This document shows positions 19,393 to 31,641 of a DNA stretch of 64,000 bases, piece by piece. The notes beneath the pieces are model-generated. The model was given only the letters and a program-made list of their open reading frames with translations. It was not told the origin of the DNA and searched no databases. Location of the stretch: positions 1 through 64,000 of the forward strand of contig CAVWLB010000010.1 in the NCBI GenBank assembly GCA_963755695.1. Reading direction: 5' to 3'. The first letter of the stretch is position 1. Every line of letters starts with the position of its first letter. The position numbers and the translations under genes are program-made. This DNA is from QHWT01 sp963755695. GTDB taxonomy: Bacteria; Acidobacteriota; Vicinamibacteria; Vicinamibacterales; 2-12-FULL-66-21.

Positions 19393-19555
19393 AGCTCCCT
19401 CTTGGAAGTCCTTCCGCGCCAAAGGCGGAAGCGCCGCGGACCCCCATGGCCGCGGCCCCACAAAATAACACGGATCGCCCCGGCCGAGGTTGAAGGAACC
19501 TGCGGCCCGCGCTACGATGGACTGTTCCGGAATCGTCGGAATTCCCCCCATATAG

Positions 19556-22493
19556 ATGAAGACTCCCAAGGAAGTCACCAACGGCCAGATTGTCGTCCGT
19601 GGTGCACGTACGCATAACCTCAAGAACGTCGATCTGACGCTGCCGCCGCGATCGCTGGTCGTCATGACGGGGGTGAGCGGGTCGGGCAAATCGTCGCTCG
19701 CGTTCGACACCATCTATGCCGAGGGGCAGCGGCGGTACGTCGAGTCGTTGTCCGCCTATGCTCGTCAGTTCCTCGAGCGGATGGAGAAGCCCGACATCGA
19801 CAGCATCGAGGGCATCTGTCCGGCGATCGCCATCCGTCAGAAGAACAGCATCCGCAATCCGCGATCGACGGTCGGGACGACGACCGAGATTCACGATTAC
19901 CTGCGCCTTCTCTACGCGCGGTCGGCCGCACGTTCTGCCGTTCGTGCGGCAAGGAAGTGATTCGCGAGACCGCCGAGGTCGTCGCGGCGCGGCTGGCGGC
20001 GCTGCCCGAAGGTACGCGACTGCTGATCGGATTCGACATGCCGGTCGTCACCGGCGGCGCCGCTTGCCACGCGCGAACCGGAGGCCGAAGAGGAGGAGGT
20101 CGTCGGCGATCCCGTCGATGAAGGCGAAGAAGCCGCGAGCCCGCAGCCGGAACTCCCGGATCTCGTCGATCCGGTTGCCGAAACGCTTGCCGCGCTGCGC
20201 CGCAAGGGATTCGGGCGGCTGTACCTCGATGGCAAGACGGTCACGCTCGAGGACATCGACACCGGCGACGCTGAAGGATCGGGCGACGCTGCAGGTGATC
20301 GTCGATCGCGTGAAGATCGATGCGAACGTTCGTGCCGCGGCTGACCGACTCGATCGAGACCGCGTACACGGAAGGCGGCGGCGCCGCGTTCGCGATCGAA
20401 CTCCGGCGACCGGGAGCGAACGGTCCATCGCTTCTCGCGAGCGCTTCGAGTGCCGCGCGTGCAACATCCAGTACGAGGTGCCGCAGCCGCGGCTGTTCTC
20501 GTTCAACAACCCGTTCGGCGCGTGCCCGATCTGCCACGGCTTCGGCAACATCATCGAGCTCGACATGGATCTGGTCGTGCCGGATCCGTCGAAGTCGATC
20601 CAGCAGAACGCGATCGAGCCGTGGAGCAAGCCGCACTATCGCGCGCAGCTCGCCGAGCTGAAGCGCGTGGCGAAGAAGCGCGTGCGCCTCGATGTGCCCA
20701 TGGGCCGGCCTGACGACGACGAGAAGCGATTCGTCATCGAGGGCGACGGCGGCGAGTGGGAAGGGGTCAAGGGCTTCTTCCGCTGGCTCGAGCGGAAGAA
20801 GTACAAGGTGCACGTCCGCGTGTTCCTCAGCCGCTATCGCGGCTATCTCACCTGTCCCGAATGCGGCGGCGCGCGGCTGCGCCGCGAGGCGCGCGACGTG
20901 CGCGTCGGCGGACGGACCATCGATGTCGTCTGCGGCGCTGACGGTGCGCGAGGCGGAGCAGTTCTTCGCGACGCTGGAGCTGTCGGAGAAGGAAGCCGCG
21001 ATCGCCGACAAGGTGCTGCGCGAGATTCGCAAGCGGCTCGGCTTCCTGCGCGACGTCGGCCTCGACTACCTGACGCTCGATCGGCTGTCGTCGACGCTGT
21101 CGGGCGGCGAATCGCAGCGGATCAACCTGGCGACGTCGCTCGGCTCGGCGCTCGTCGACACGCTCTACGTGCTCGACGAGCCGTCGATCGGTCTGCACTC
21201 GCGCGACAACGAGCGGCTGATCGCGATCCTGCGGCAGCTGCGCGATCAGGGGAACACCGTGCTGGTCGTCGAACACGACGCCGACATGATTCGCGTCGCC
21301 GACACCGTCGTCGACATGGGGCTCGGCGCCGGCGAGCAGGGCGGCCGGGTGATCTTCTCCGGCACGCTCGAAGGATCTGCTGCAGGAGCCGCGCTCGCTG
21401 ACCGCGAAGTACCTGCGCGACGAGCTGGCGATCCCGGTGCCGGCGACGCGCCGGCGCGCCATCGAATCAGCGGCTCCGGGTGCTCGGCGCGTCCGAGCAC
21501 AACCTGAAGAACATCGACGTCGAGATCCCGCTCGGCATGCTGACCTGCGTCACCGGCGTCAGCGGGTCGGGCAAGAGCACGCTCGTGCACGACGTGCTCT
21601 ACGCCGCGCTCAAGCGCGCCAAGGGGGACTGGGATCGGCGCGTCGGCACGCACCGCAAGCTCGAAGGCGCGGAGTTCATCACCGACGTCGTCCTCGTCGA
21701 CCAGGCGCCGATCGGCCGGACGCCGCGATCGAATCCGGTGACGTATCTCAAGGCGTTCGATCCGATCCGCGAGCTGTTCGCGGCGACGAAGGACGCGCGC
21801 GTCGCGCGGGCTGACGGCGAGCCACTTCTCGTTCAACGTGCCGGGCGGCCGCTGCGAGGCGTGCGAGGGCGAAGGGCGAAGTGCAAGGTCGAGATGCAGT
21901 TTCTCGCCGACGTGTTCGTCCCGTGCGAAGTCATGCGAGGGCAAGCGCTTCAAGCCGCAGGTGCTCGAAGTGAAGTACCGCGGGCGCGGCGTCGACCAGG
22001 TGCTCGACATGACCGTCCGCGAGGCGCTGACGTTCTTCAGCACGTCACCGAAGGTGCTGCGCCGTCTGCAGGTGCTCGACGAGATCGGTCTTGGCTACCT
22101 GCGCCTGGGCCAGCCGGCGACGACGCTGTCCGGCGGCGAGGCGCAGCGAATCAAGATCGCCGCGCACCTGTCGTACCCAGACCGGCGATCGCGTCCTCTA
22201 CATCCTCGACGAGCCGACGACCGGCCTCCACTTCGACGACATCGCGAAACTGCTGGCGGCGTTCAGGAAGCTGCTGCAGGCGGGCCACAGCCTGCTGGTC
22301 ATCGAGCACAACCTCGACGTGATCAAGACGGCGGACTGGATCATCGATCTCGGGCCTGAAGGCGGGCGAGGAAGGGGGCCGCATCGTTGCTACCGGCACG
22401 CCCGAGCAGGTGGCCAAGAATCCCGACTCCCACACCGGTCGCTACCTCCGCGACGTTCTCGCCTCGGGACGTTCCAACGCGTACGCGAACTGA
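19556..22493 (+). CDS. uvrA: UvrA excinuclease ABC subunit A, many frameshifts
   Basis: UvrA, the damage-sensing ABC ATPase of nucleotide excision repair, forms a dimer and loads UvrB. Nearly the whole protein can be read by switching frame: Walker A GVSGSGKSSLAFDT (N-terminal), zinc module CRACNIQYE and CPICHGFGN, CPECGG, first signature LSGGESQRINLATSLG with LYVLDEPSIGLH, second Walker A GVSGSGKSTLVHDVLY, CEACEGEG, second signature LSGGEAQRIKIAAHLS, and LYILDEPTTGLHFDD. The total span fits the usual 950-980 residues. I count at least ten frame changes between 19920 and 22370, mostly single inserted G, C or T. Conservation on both sides of each break argues for base error rather than gene death. 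A heptad array starts right after the stop. Confidence 0.93.
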
Positions 22494-22496
22494 GCC

Positions 22497-22636
22497 AGGC
22501 TCCAGGCTCCAGGCTCCAGGCTTCGGGCTTCGGGCACGCGGGCTCGCCTGAAGCCCGAAGCCCGAAGCCCGAAGCCTGCGTAAGCCCTAAGTCGTAAGCC
22601 CTAAGTCGTAAGCCTTAAGTCGTAAGCCCTAAGTAA
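22497..22636 (+). repeat. Composite heptanucleotide array after uvrA
   Basis: Four bases after the uvrA stop, AGGCTCC units (three) pass into AGGCTTC and GGGCTTC, then an inverted half of AAGCCCG units (22551-22578), then a second family alternating TAAGCCC and TAAGTCG (22581-22636). All units are 7 bp. The first two halves can form a hairpin. Confidence 0.9.
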
Positions 22637-22735
22637 TCTTCCGTTTAGGTTTGACTTTCGTAACAGTTCTTAATATCGTCCGGCCCGACCTACATCAAGG
22701 AACACGATAGGTCTCCGTATTCTGGAGGTGGAATC

Positions 22736-25700
22736 GTGGTCACGCAAAGGAGGAGTCCCCTCGAACTGCTGGCGATCCTCGTGGCGTTAAGCCTGGTGCC
22801 GGCAGCCGTTGCCGCCCAGGTGCTCTATGGGAGCATCGTCGGGCAGGTGAGGGACACGTCGGGAGCGGCCGTTCCCGGCGTCACAGTCACCATTACCGGC
22901 CTTGATACCGGACTGACCCGGACGGCGGTGTCGAACGACACCGGCGGTTATTCATTCACGAACGTTCTGGCTGGTCAGTACCGACGTGAAGGCCTCACTT
23001 CAGGGGTTCAAGGAGTTCGTGAAATCGGGCGTCCCTGTCACGGTGAACGAAGTGAGCCGCGTCGATGTTTCGCTGGAGCTCGGCACGCTAACCGACACGG
23101 TGACGGTTCAGTCGGAGGCGCAGCTGCTTCAGACCGATAAGGCGGACACCCACACTGAAATCAGGTCGGCGGCAATCACGACGCTGCCGCTGTCGCAGAA
23201 CCGGAATTATCAAACGCTGATCAACCTGGTGCCCGGCGCGACACCCGGCAGCATGCAGAACAGCGAGGTTGATACTCCCGGCCGCGCGCTGTCGACCAAC
23301 GTGAATGGTCTGGACCGCAACAACAACGGAACGAGGACCGACGGCGCGACTAACGTGAACATCTGGTTGCCGCACCACACGATGCTGGTGTCGCCCGCGG
23401 AAACCGTTGATACGGTCAATGTGAGCACGAGCAACTTCGATGCGGAGCAGGGGATGGCTGGCGGTGCGGCCATCACCGTGGTCACCAAGTCGGGTACGAA
23501 CAACTTCAAGGGTTCCGCGTTTGCGTTCTACAACAACGCGAGCTTGAACGCGACACCGTACTTTGCGACCGAGAAGGGGGACGCGAGCGCCCACATCGAC
23601 GGTGCGACGCTGGGCGGCCCGATCTTGAAAAACCGACTCTTCTTCTTCGGCGCCTGGGAGGGTCAGTACCAGACGACACCGCAGCAGTTCTTCTATAACG
23701 TTCCGCCACCCGCGCTGCGCGTCGGCGACTTCAGCCAGGCGTTCAACACCGACGGATCGCTCCAGGTCATCTACGACCCGCGTACGGGGAATCCCGACGG
23801 GACCGGTCGCGCGCCGTTCCCCGGCAACGTCATCCCGGCGGACTTGATCGATCCGATTGCAAGAGAAATCCAGAATCTGTATCCGCTGCCCAATGCCACC
23901 GGCAGTACGTCGGCGGGCACCGTAGGCGGGGCAGGCTTCAACCGGAACTTCGAGCGGAGCCTCCCGCGGAAGTTCGACCGGAACAACTACGATCTAAAGG
24001 TCAACTGGAGCCCTTCGTCCGCGGCGCAGGTGTGGGGCAAGGTACGAGCACATGGGGGCCAATGTCAAGGCGCTGTTTCCAAATCTGCCGTACAACGATC
24101 GCGGGAATGGCGACACACACGTCAACATGTACACCTTCGGCACTACGTGGACGCTCAATTCGACCACAGTTGTCGATGCCACCTACGGCATTTCACGGAT
24201 GACGCACGAGACCACTGCCGGCGATTTCGGGTTCGGCAATTACGGCCTCGACACGCTCCACATTCCGGGCATGAACGGAGGGGCCAACTTCAGCAACGAT
24301 CCTCGTTATGCCGGCATCCCATTGTTCACGATCGTGAATGCGGATTCCTCGACGTTCTCTTCGTTGGGGAATCCCGACGGCTGGAATCCTGTTCAGCGGG
24401 ATGAACGTACGTACGCTCTCGCCGCAAATATCACGAAGGTCTCTGGAGCTCATGAAATCAGGGGCGGCTACTCGCTCAACCGGCTGTGGATGGAGCACTG
24501 GCAGCCAGAGCTGGGTCTGGGGCCACGCGGTCAACTGGATAGTGCGGAGAACGCGACGGCTCTCAAAGGCGGGAGCCAGACGGCCAACGGCTTCAACGGC
24601 TACGCGGCGTTCCTGCTTGGCCTCATCGACCGCGCTGGCCAGAGCGTACAAAACGAAACGATGACGACACGCGAGTGGCAGAACGCGCTCTACGTTCGCG
24701 ACCGGTGGCAGGTCAACACGCGGCTGACGCTCGATCTTGGACTTCGCTACGAGTATTACCCGCTCATGACACGAGCCGACCGCGGGATTGAACGGATCGA
24801 AGGCGCGAACGATCTGGCGAGCACGCGGGCATTGACACAGCTGAACGTCCTCCTCGGGGGCGTCGGTGGCATTCCCGAAGACCTCGGGATCAAGGTCAGC
24901 AAGAGCCTTTTCGCGCCGCGCCTTGGCGCCGTCTACCGCATTAACGACGAGACGGTGTTCCGCACGGGGTACGGGATCACCTACAACCCACTGCCGTTCT
25001 CGCGGCCGCTCCGCGGGTTCTTCCCGCTGACCCTCGCGAGCGACAGCAGCTCTGTTGATCCGTACGGCGTTCTCACGACGTTCGAACAGGGTATTCAAGA
25101 CGTCGTTGCCCCGGACGAATCGTCGGGCCGCATCCCGCTGCCGAACTCGTACTTGATGCGGAGCCCGATGGCCGACGTGTCTCGGAGCCGCGTTCACTCG
25201 TGGAATGTTGCCGTCGAGCGGCGTCTCCCTCACGATCTCTCGGTCGATGTGGCGTATGTCGGCACCGCGAAGAGCGGCGGTTTTGCTGATATCAACGCGA
25301 ACGCATCGGACGTGCCCGGAGGGGGCGCCGAGAGCCAGCCGTTCTTCAATACCTTGCAGCGAAATGGCGATGTCCTGCTGTGGGGGCCGATCACGAAGTC
25401 GCGCTATCACTCGCTGCAGGTCGCAATCAATCGTCCGTTCAAAGGGGGTCTCCTGCTCAAGGGTGCCTATACGCTGTCACGTGCAAAGAATGAGACCGAT
25501 GACGACGGCTGGGATCAGCTGATGTGGAGCGCGCCCAGTCTTCGCGGCCGCAACTTTGCGCTGGCAGGATACGATCGGCCGCAGGTCTTCCAGATGGCGT
25601 TCGTATACGAACTGCCTTACAAGACGCAGGGAGGCTCCGGCAACCCGGTGGCGCGCGCGGTATTCGGCGACTGGCAGATCAACGGCATCTACAGCGCCGT

Positions 25701-26134
25701 CTCCGGCACGCCGTTTACCATCACGGCCAGCGGCGCGGATCTCAACATGCCGGGCGGCAATCAGCAGACAGCTAACCTGAACGGATCCTACAAAGTCATC
25801 GGTGACAAGGGAGACGCGGGGTTCTACTTCGACCCGACCGCCGTTCAGTCAGCCGACGGGCACATCATTCGGTAATACCGGGAGGAACCAATTCCGCGGA
25901 CCCGGTTACTGGAATGTCGACTTTTCTCTCTTCCGCGCGTTCCCTATCGGCGGCAGCAGGCGCGCCGAATTTCGGGTGGAGTCTTTCAATCTGCTCAACC
26001 ACCCGAGGTGGGGGAATCCGGACGCTGACGTGAACAGCGGTACGTTCGGTCGTACGTTAACGGTCGGTGAAAGCTCGCGCGACTTCGGGAGCGGCGAACG
26101 TCAGATACGACTGGGAATCCGCTTCCAGTTTTAA
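22736..26134 (+). CDS. Oar-like TonB-dependent outer-membrane receptor (three frameshifts)
   Basis: About 1,131 residues after three one-base insertions near 22982, 24040 and 25866; the span is a multiple of three, as three insertions predict. A signal peptide (VPAAVAAQ) precedes a carboxypeptidase-regulatory-like domain (GSIVGQVRDTSGAAVPGVTVTI). A plug-like region follows (SQNRNYQTLINLVPG, NVNGLDRNNNGTRTDG, AGGAAITVVTKSGTNNFKGS), then a long barrel closing with the C-terminal LGIRFQF. This is the TonB-dependent transporter type hugely expanded in Acidobacteria, taking up large ligands such as oligosaccharides or peptides; the ligand is unknown. The break points read QY | DVKASLQGF, WGK | YEHMGANV and DGTSF | GNTGRN when mended. 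The TPR gene starts 53 bp downstream. Confidence 0.92.
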
Positions 26135-26137
26135 GGG

Positions 26138-26173
26138 GAAGGAATCGAAGGAGGCCAAGGAATCGAAGGAGCC
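26138..26173 (+). repeat. 9-bp tandem repeat between TonB receptor and TPR gene
   Basis: Four 9-bp units: GAAGGAATC, GAAGGAGGC, CAAGGAATC, GAAGGAGCC. The array begins three bases after the receptor stop codon. Its last GAAGGAG lies about 13 bases before the next ATG, so it could also supply a ribosome-binding site. Confidence 0.8.
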
Positions 26174-26186
26174 TTCGCCTCTTGTT

Positions 26187-27713
26187 ATGGGAACCACGTG
26201 GGCCCGCGCACGGTGTGGAATTGTTTGGGTTCTCATCGTGTGCGGGCCCGCGTCTGTACGATCGTTGGCGTCGCTTCAAACGGCCGATCCGATCGCCGCG
26301 CGGTCGGCGGAAGGCGCGGCCGCCATGCAGGCAGGGCGGTTCGATCAGGCCGCGGCAATCTACGGGGAGCTCACCTCCGCGCGACCTGACGACCCCGGCC
26401 TGCTCATGAATCTCGGGATGGCTCGCTACATGGCGGGCCATCCTGCTGACGCGCTGGTCCCTCTTCAAAAGGCCGCGCGGCTGGGTCCCGCGCTCGCGCC
26501 GGCATCCTTGTTTCTCGGCGCCACGCTCCTCGATCTCGGACGCCCCGCCGAAGCCGCGCCCCCGCTACAACGCGCCGTCACGGCGATGCCGCAGAACGCC
26601 GACGCGCGGGAGATGCTGGCGCGCGCGTATCTCGGAACGTCGCAGTTCACAAAGGCGAGCGAGCATTACCGAGCGCTGACGACGATTCAGCCGGACAACC
26701 CCAAGGGGTGGTACGGCCTGGCCCGCAGTTACGAAGGCATCAGCGAAGCCGCGCTCACCGCGCTTCAGCAACAATCGCCCGAGTCGCCGTTGCTGGAGCT
26801 GGTTGTTGCTGATGTCGCCGTGGTTCAACAAAAATTTCCAGCGGCGCTGGCAATCTATAGGCGAGTACTCGAAGGCACGCCGCCGGTCGGAGGGCTTCAC
26901 GAAGCCGTCGCTGAACTGTACGAGCGCGCCGGAAAACCTGAATGGGCCGCAATCGAGCGACGCCTTGTCAAGCCTCCCACCAAGACTGAGTGCATGGCGC
27001 GTGTCGCGGAATGCGAATTTCTTGCCGGCAAGTTTCGTGACTCTCTTGCGGCCGCCATGCAGTCGTCGACGTCCAGCGGACGCTACTGGGCGATTCGCGC
27101 CGCCAACCGGCTGGCGACCGAGGCGGTCGCGCACCTGGAGACGCTTCCTCCCTCAATCGAACTCCACCTCATTCGGGCCGAGCTCGCACAATCCAGCCGA
27201 CGAAATACGGAGGCGGTGAACGAGGTCCGGGGCGCGCTGAAGTTGTCTCCGGGAAATCCAGTCATTGAGAGAGCACTCGCCGAGGCGCTCTTCCAGGCGC
27301 ACAACATCGACGAAGCGCTCCCGCTGCTCGAACGCCTCAGCCGTGAGCGTCCCAACGACGCGTCGCTGACCTTCATGTACGGCGATGCGTTGTTGGAGAG
27401 TCAACAAATCGAACGCGCGATTCCGATTCTCGAACGCGTCGCTGGCGCGAAGGACGCGCCCATCGCGGTGCACGCATCGCTGGGTCGCGCTTATGCCCAG
27501 GCAGGACGGTACGAAGACGCGCTTCCGCACCTTACGATCGCCGCGAAACAGGACGAGGATGGCCGAACCCACTTGCAGCTCGCCAGGGCGTTCCAGGCGC
27601 TGGGCCGCTCAGCGGACGCGCAGAAGGCGATGGCGGAGTATCAGAAACGCCACGAGCGGACGGCATTGCTGGCGAGCGGCGGCGGCGAGAAAGCACTGAC
27701 CCCGCCGAAGTGA
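26187..27713 (+). CDS. Exported TPR-repeat protein
   Basis: A 508-residue protein with a signal-like N-terminus (CGIVWVLIVCGPASVRSLA) and TPR hairpins throughout, such as GRFDQAAAIYGELTSARPDDPGL, GHPADALVPLQKAARLG and AQAGRYEDALPHLTIAAKQ. TPR proteins act as protein-binding scaffolds. The ATG at 26187 is chosen because upstream codons read the 9-bp array and the receptor tail in another frame. It follows the TonB receptor closely and may be cotranscribed, which suggests a role in the periplasm with surface uptake. It ends before a perfect hairpin shared with the convergent CRTAC1 gene. Confidence 0.82.
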   Translation: MGTTWARARCGIVWVLIVCGPASVRSLASLQTADPIAARSAEGAAAMQAGRFDQAAAIYGELTSARPDDPGLLMNLGMARYMAGHPADALVPLQKAARLGPALAPASLFLGATLLDLGRPAEAAPPLQRAVTAMPQNADAREMLARAYLGTSQFTKASEHYRALTTIQPDNPKGWYGLARSYEGISEAALTALQQQSPESPLLELVVADVAVVQQKFPAALAIYRRVLEGTPPVGGLHEAVAELYERAGKPEWAAIERRLVKPPTKTECMARVAECEFLAGKFRDSLAAAMQSSTSSGRYWAIRAANRLATEAVAHLETLPPSIELHLIRAELAQSSRRNTEAVNEVRGALKLSPGNPVIERALAEALFQAHNIDEALPLLERLSRERPNDASLTFMYGDALLESQQIERAIPILERVAGAKDAPIAVHASLGRAYAQAGRYEDALPHLTIAAKQDEDGRTHLQLARAFQALGRSADAQKAMAEYQKRHERTALLASGGGEKALTPPK

Positions 27714-27722
27714 TCCAGACAC

Positions 27723-27742
27723 GGCGGGTCTGAAGACCCGCC
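27723..27742. terminator. Bidirectional hairpin terminator
   Basis: Perfect 9-bp inverted repeat GGCGGGTCT / AGACCCGCC with a 2-base centre, between convergent stop codons at 27713 and 27761. There is no clear U-run. It resembles a widely dispersed REP-like hairpin motif, and its position supports termination for both genes. Confidence 0.7.
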
Positions 27743-27760
27743 CTACAACCGTAGGCAGCC

Positions 27761-29433
<1,673 letters not shown>

Positions 29434-29437
<4 letters not shown>

Positions 29438-31518
29438 GACGATAGGGTCCAGTCCGAGATTGCTTTCAGACGCTGAAACTTGCCGCCAGCACCGAGCCGG
29501 CGGTAAAGGTCTTCCCCCCAATCGTACGTCGAGGCCACCTCGCCGGCGAGGATGATTTCCGCCGGGTGGAGGAGGCCGGCGACGTAGGCGAGATCGGTGT
29601 GGCGCAGGCAATTCAGCATCTCGATCGCCGGGCCCTTTCCATTCTGCTGGCTTGCGGCGTCTTGTGTTTCGGGCGGCGACTCTAGAAACACGCTGGCGAG
29701 TCGGCCATCCAACAGCGCCGCGTAAAGCGCGACGGCGGACATCTCGCCGTGTGCCGCGAGCGAGATGCGCGAGGCATCGACACCCGGGAGCGATCGTGCC
29801 GCTTCGAGTCCGCGAAGCGCATCCCACACCCGCATGCTCGCGATCGTCCGCCCGGTCCACGCGGTTGCGCGGCGAACGTGCCAGTTCAACTCCTCACCCC
29901 ACGACGTATCGCCGGTGCCGCGGGTTTCGACGATGACCTTCACCCAGGGCGCGTGAATCTGCCTTGCGAACCCGTCCGAGTCGGTCCGCTCTTCTCCTGG
30001 CGATTTCAGCACCACGACCGCAGGCACCGGACCCGGCACGTCGGGCGGACTCCGACGAATACCGTGCAGCCGCCATCCGTCTTCGGAAGTGAAGGCGAAG
30101 CGGCTCCCTGCGCCTCCATCGAGCGCGTACTCTTCCTGGAGTTCCAGCTTGGGCGCGATTCGCGGGAAGTGATTGAACGTGTCGTGCCGCAGCTTCTCAA
30201 TCGTCTCACTTCGTGCGCGTTCGAGATCCGTCGCGCTGGTAATGTGCGGAGCTGCTCCGAGCGCAATGAATTCATCCTGAATCGTGGCCGCGCGGTTGCC
30301 GGCAGGGATGCCGGTCACGTAGACCTTCAGCGTGCTTTCCTGCTCCAGTCTCCCGGGATCGAGTTCGATGTCTCCGACATCGCCGGGCGAAACCTCTCTG
30401 CCCATCAGGTGCTCCAGGAACCACGAGAAGATCGCCGTGCGCGACTGTTCGTGGTACGAGTGACCGCCAGGCGTCTCGACGAGCCGGAGACTGCTGGCTT
30501 TGCCGAGCGTTCGGTACAGCTGCTGGAGTTGAGCGTGAACCCTGCGGATTGAGGTGATTGGAAAGATGCCGTCCTGATTCGCCGACGCGATCATCAGCGG
30601 TCGCGGGGCGATCAGGGAGCCGACGTCCGCGAGGTCCCACAACGCCGTGTTCACCCACCACATGCAATCGCAGTGGTCGTCGATCACCCGATCGTAGATA
30701 TGGGCTTCGAGCGTGGCCGTGCCGCAGACCGGTGCGCAGGCCTTGACGCGCTCGTCTGCGGCGGCGATCCACCACGTTGTCGCGCCGCCACCCGAGATGC
30801 CCGTGACCCCGAAGCGATTGCCGTCGACCTCAGGGCGGGCGGCGAGAAGATCGAGGCCGCGAATCCCATTGACCACTTCAATCGCCGCCGGGGAATAGCC
30901 GCGGCTGTACCAATGAAACCACCCCTCGCGATAGCAGCCGTGATGGTACCCGGGCGCTTCACCGTATTGGACGGTGTCGACGATCAAGGTCGGGAATCCA
31001 AGCTCGGCGAACCGTTTCGGGTGTCCCTGGTAATGGACCTTCTGCTGTTCCACGTGTCCGCACACGTAAAGGATCGCCGGCCGGCGCTCCGCCTTTTCCA
31101 CCTTCGGCAGGTACAGGTTTGCCGTGACGTGCAGATTCGGCAGGCTCTCGTAGTGAAGCTTTTCGATTCGGTAATTTGCGCGTTCGACGACGCCGGTGGT
31201 TTCGTACGGGACCGGCGGGTGCTGCTTGACCGCCTGAGCGTTGTCGAGGCCCATCATCCCGACGAACCGGCGGCGCTTCTCCGCGACGGCCCGGTTGAAG
31301 CCGGCCGACGTCTTCATGTCCGCAAGCGCCGTTTCGGTGATCCGGCGTGCTTCGCGAACCAGATAGTCCCGGATCGGAAGATTTGGCGGCTGGCGTGGCC
31401 GGATAAGTTCCCGCGCCGGCGCACTGGACTGGAGGACCGAGGGTGGTTCGGGCCGCGCCGGCCGGGCAGTTGCCACCGCGGCTCCGGCGGCCAGGAGTTC
31501 TCGGCGCGAGAGTTTCAT
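29434..31518 (-). CDS. Tat-exported alpha/beta hydrolase (acetyl xylan esterase-like)
   Basis: A 694-residue protein. The N-terminus SRRELLAAGAAVATA is a twin-arginine signal. Residues about 110-400 are an alpha/beta hydrolase of the acetyl xylan esterase/dienelactone hydrolase kind: PAILYVCGHVEQQK, nucleophile GISGGGATT (Ser242), acid in SANQDGIFP and base in GGHSYHE. A second, less complete hydrolase-like half follows (VPAVVVLKSPGEERTDSDG, VIVETRGTGDTSWGE, SLAAHGEMSAVALYAAL), where the serine position reads AHGEM and is probably inactive. Function in deacetylating plant polysaccharide is inferred from the family. It overlaps the downstream CRTAC1 gene by 4 bp. The ATG at 31518 starts the Tat motif. 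Confidence 0.83.
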
Positions 31519-31641
31519 GGGTTCCTGATTATTACTCCTAGTGCACGGTTTCGCCCTGCTCCTGACCGGCGGGCAGCCCGAAAGTGCTGCGCTACGGCGA
31601 CTTCTGCGGTAGAATAGGTCCGCTCCCCCGGCTGCAAACCA

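Noticed and set aside
19920..22370. uvrA as a true pseudogene
   Set aside because: All motifs are conserved between breaks and the breaks are mostly single inserted bases, as elsewhere in the window; base error is simpler.
24193..25410. Long minus-strand open frame opposite the TonB receptor
   Set aside because: Antisense to well-conserved barrel sequence, with no recognisable domain.
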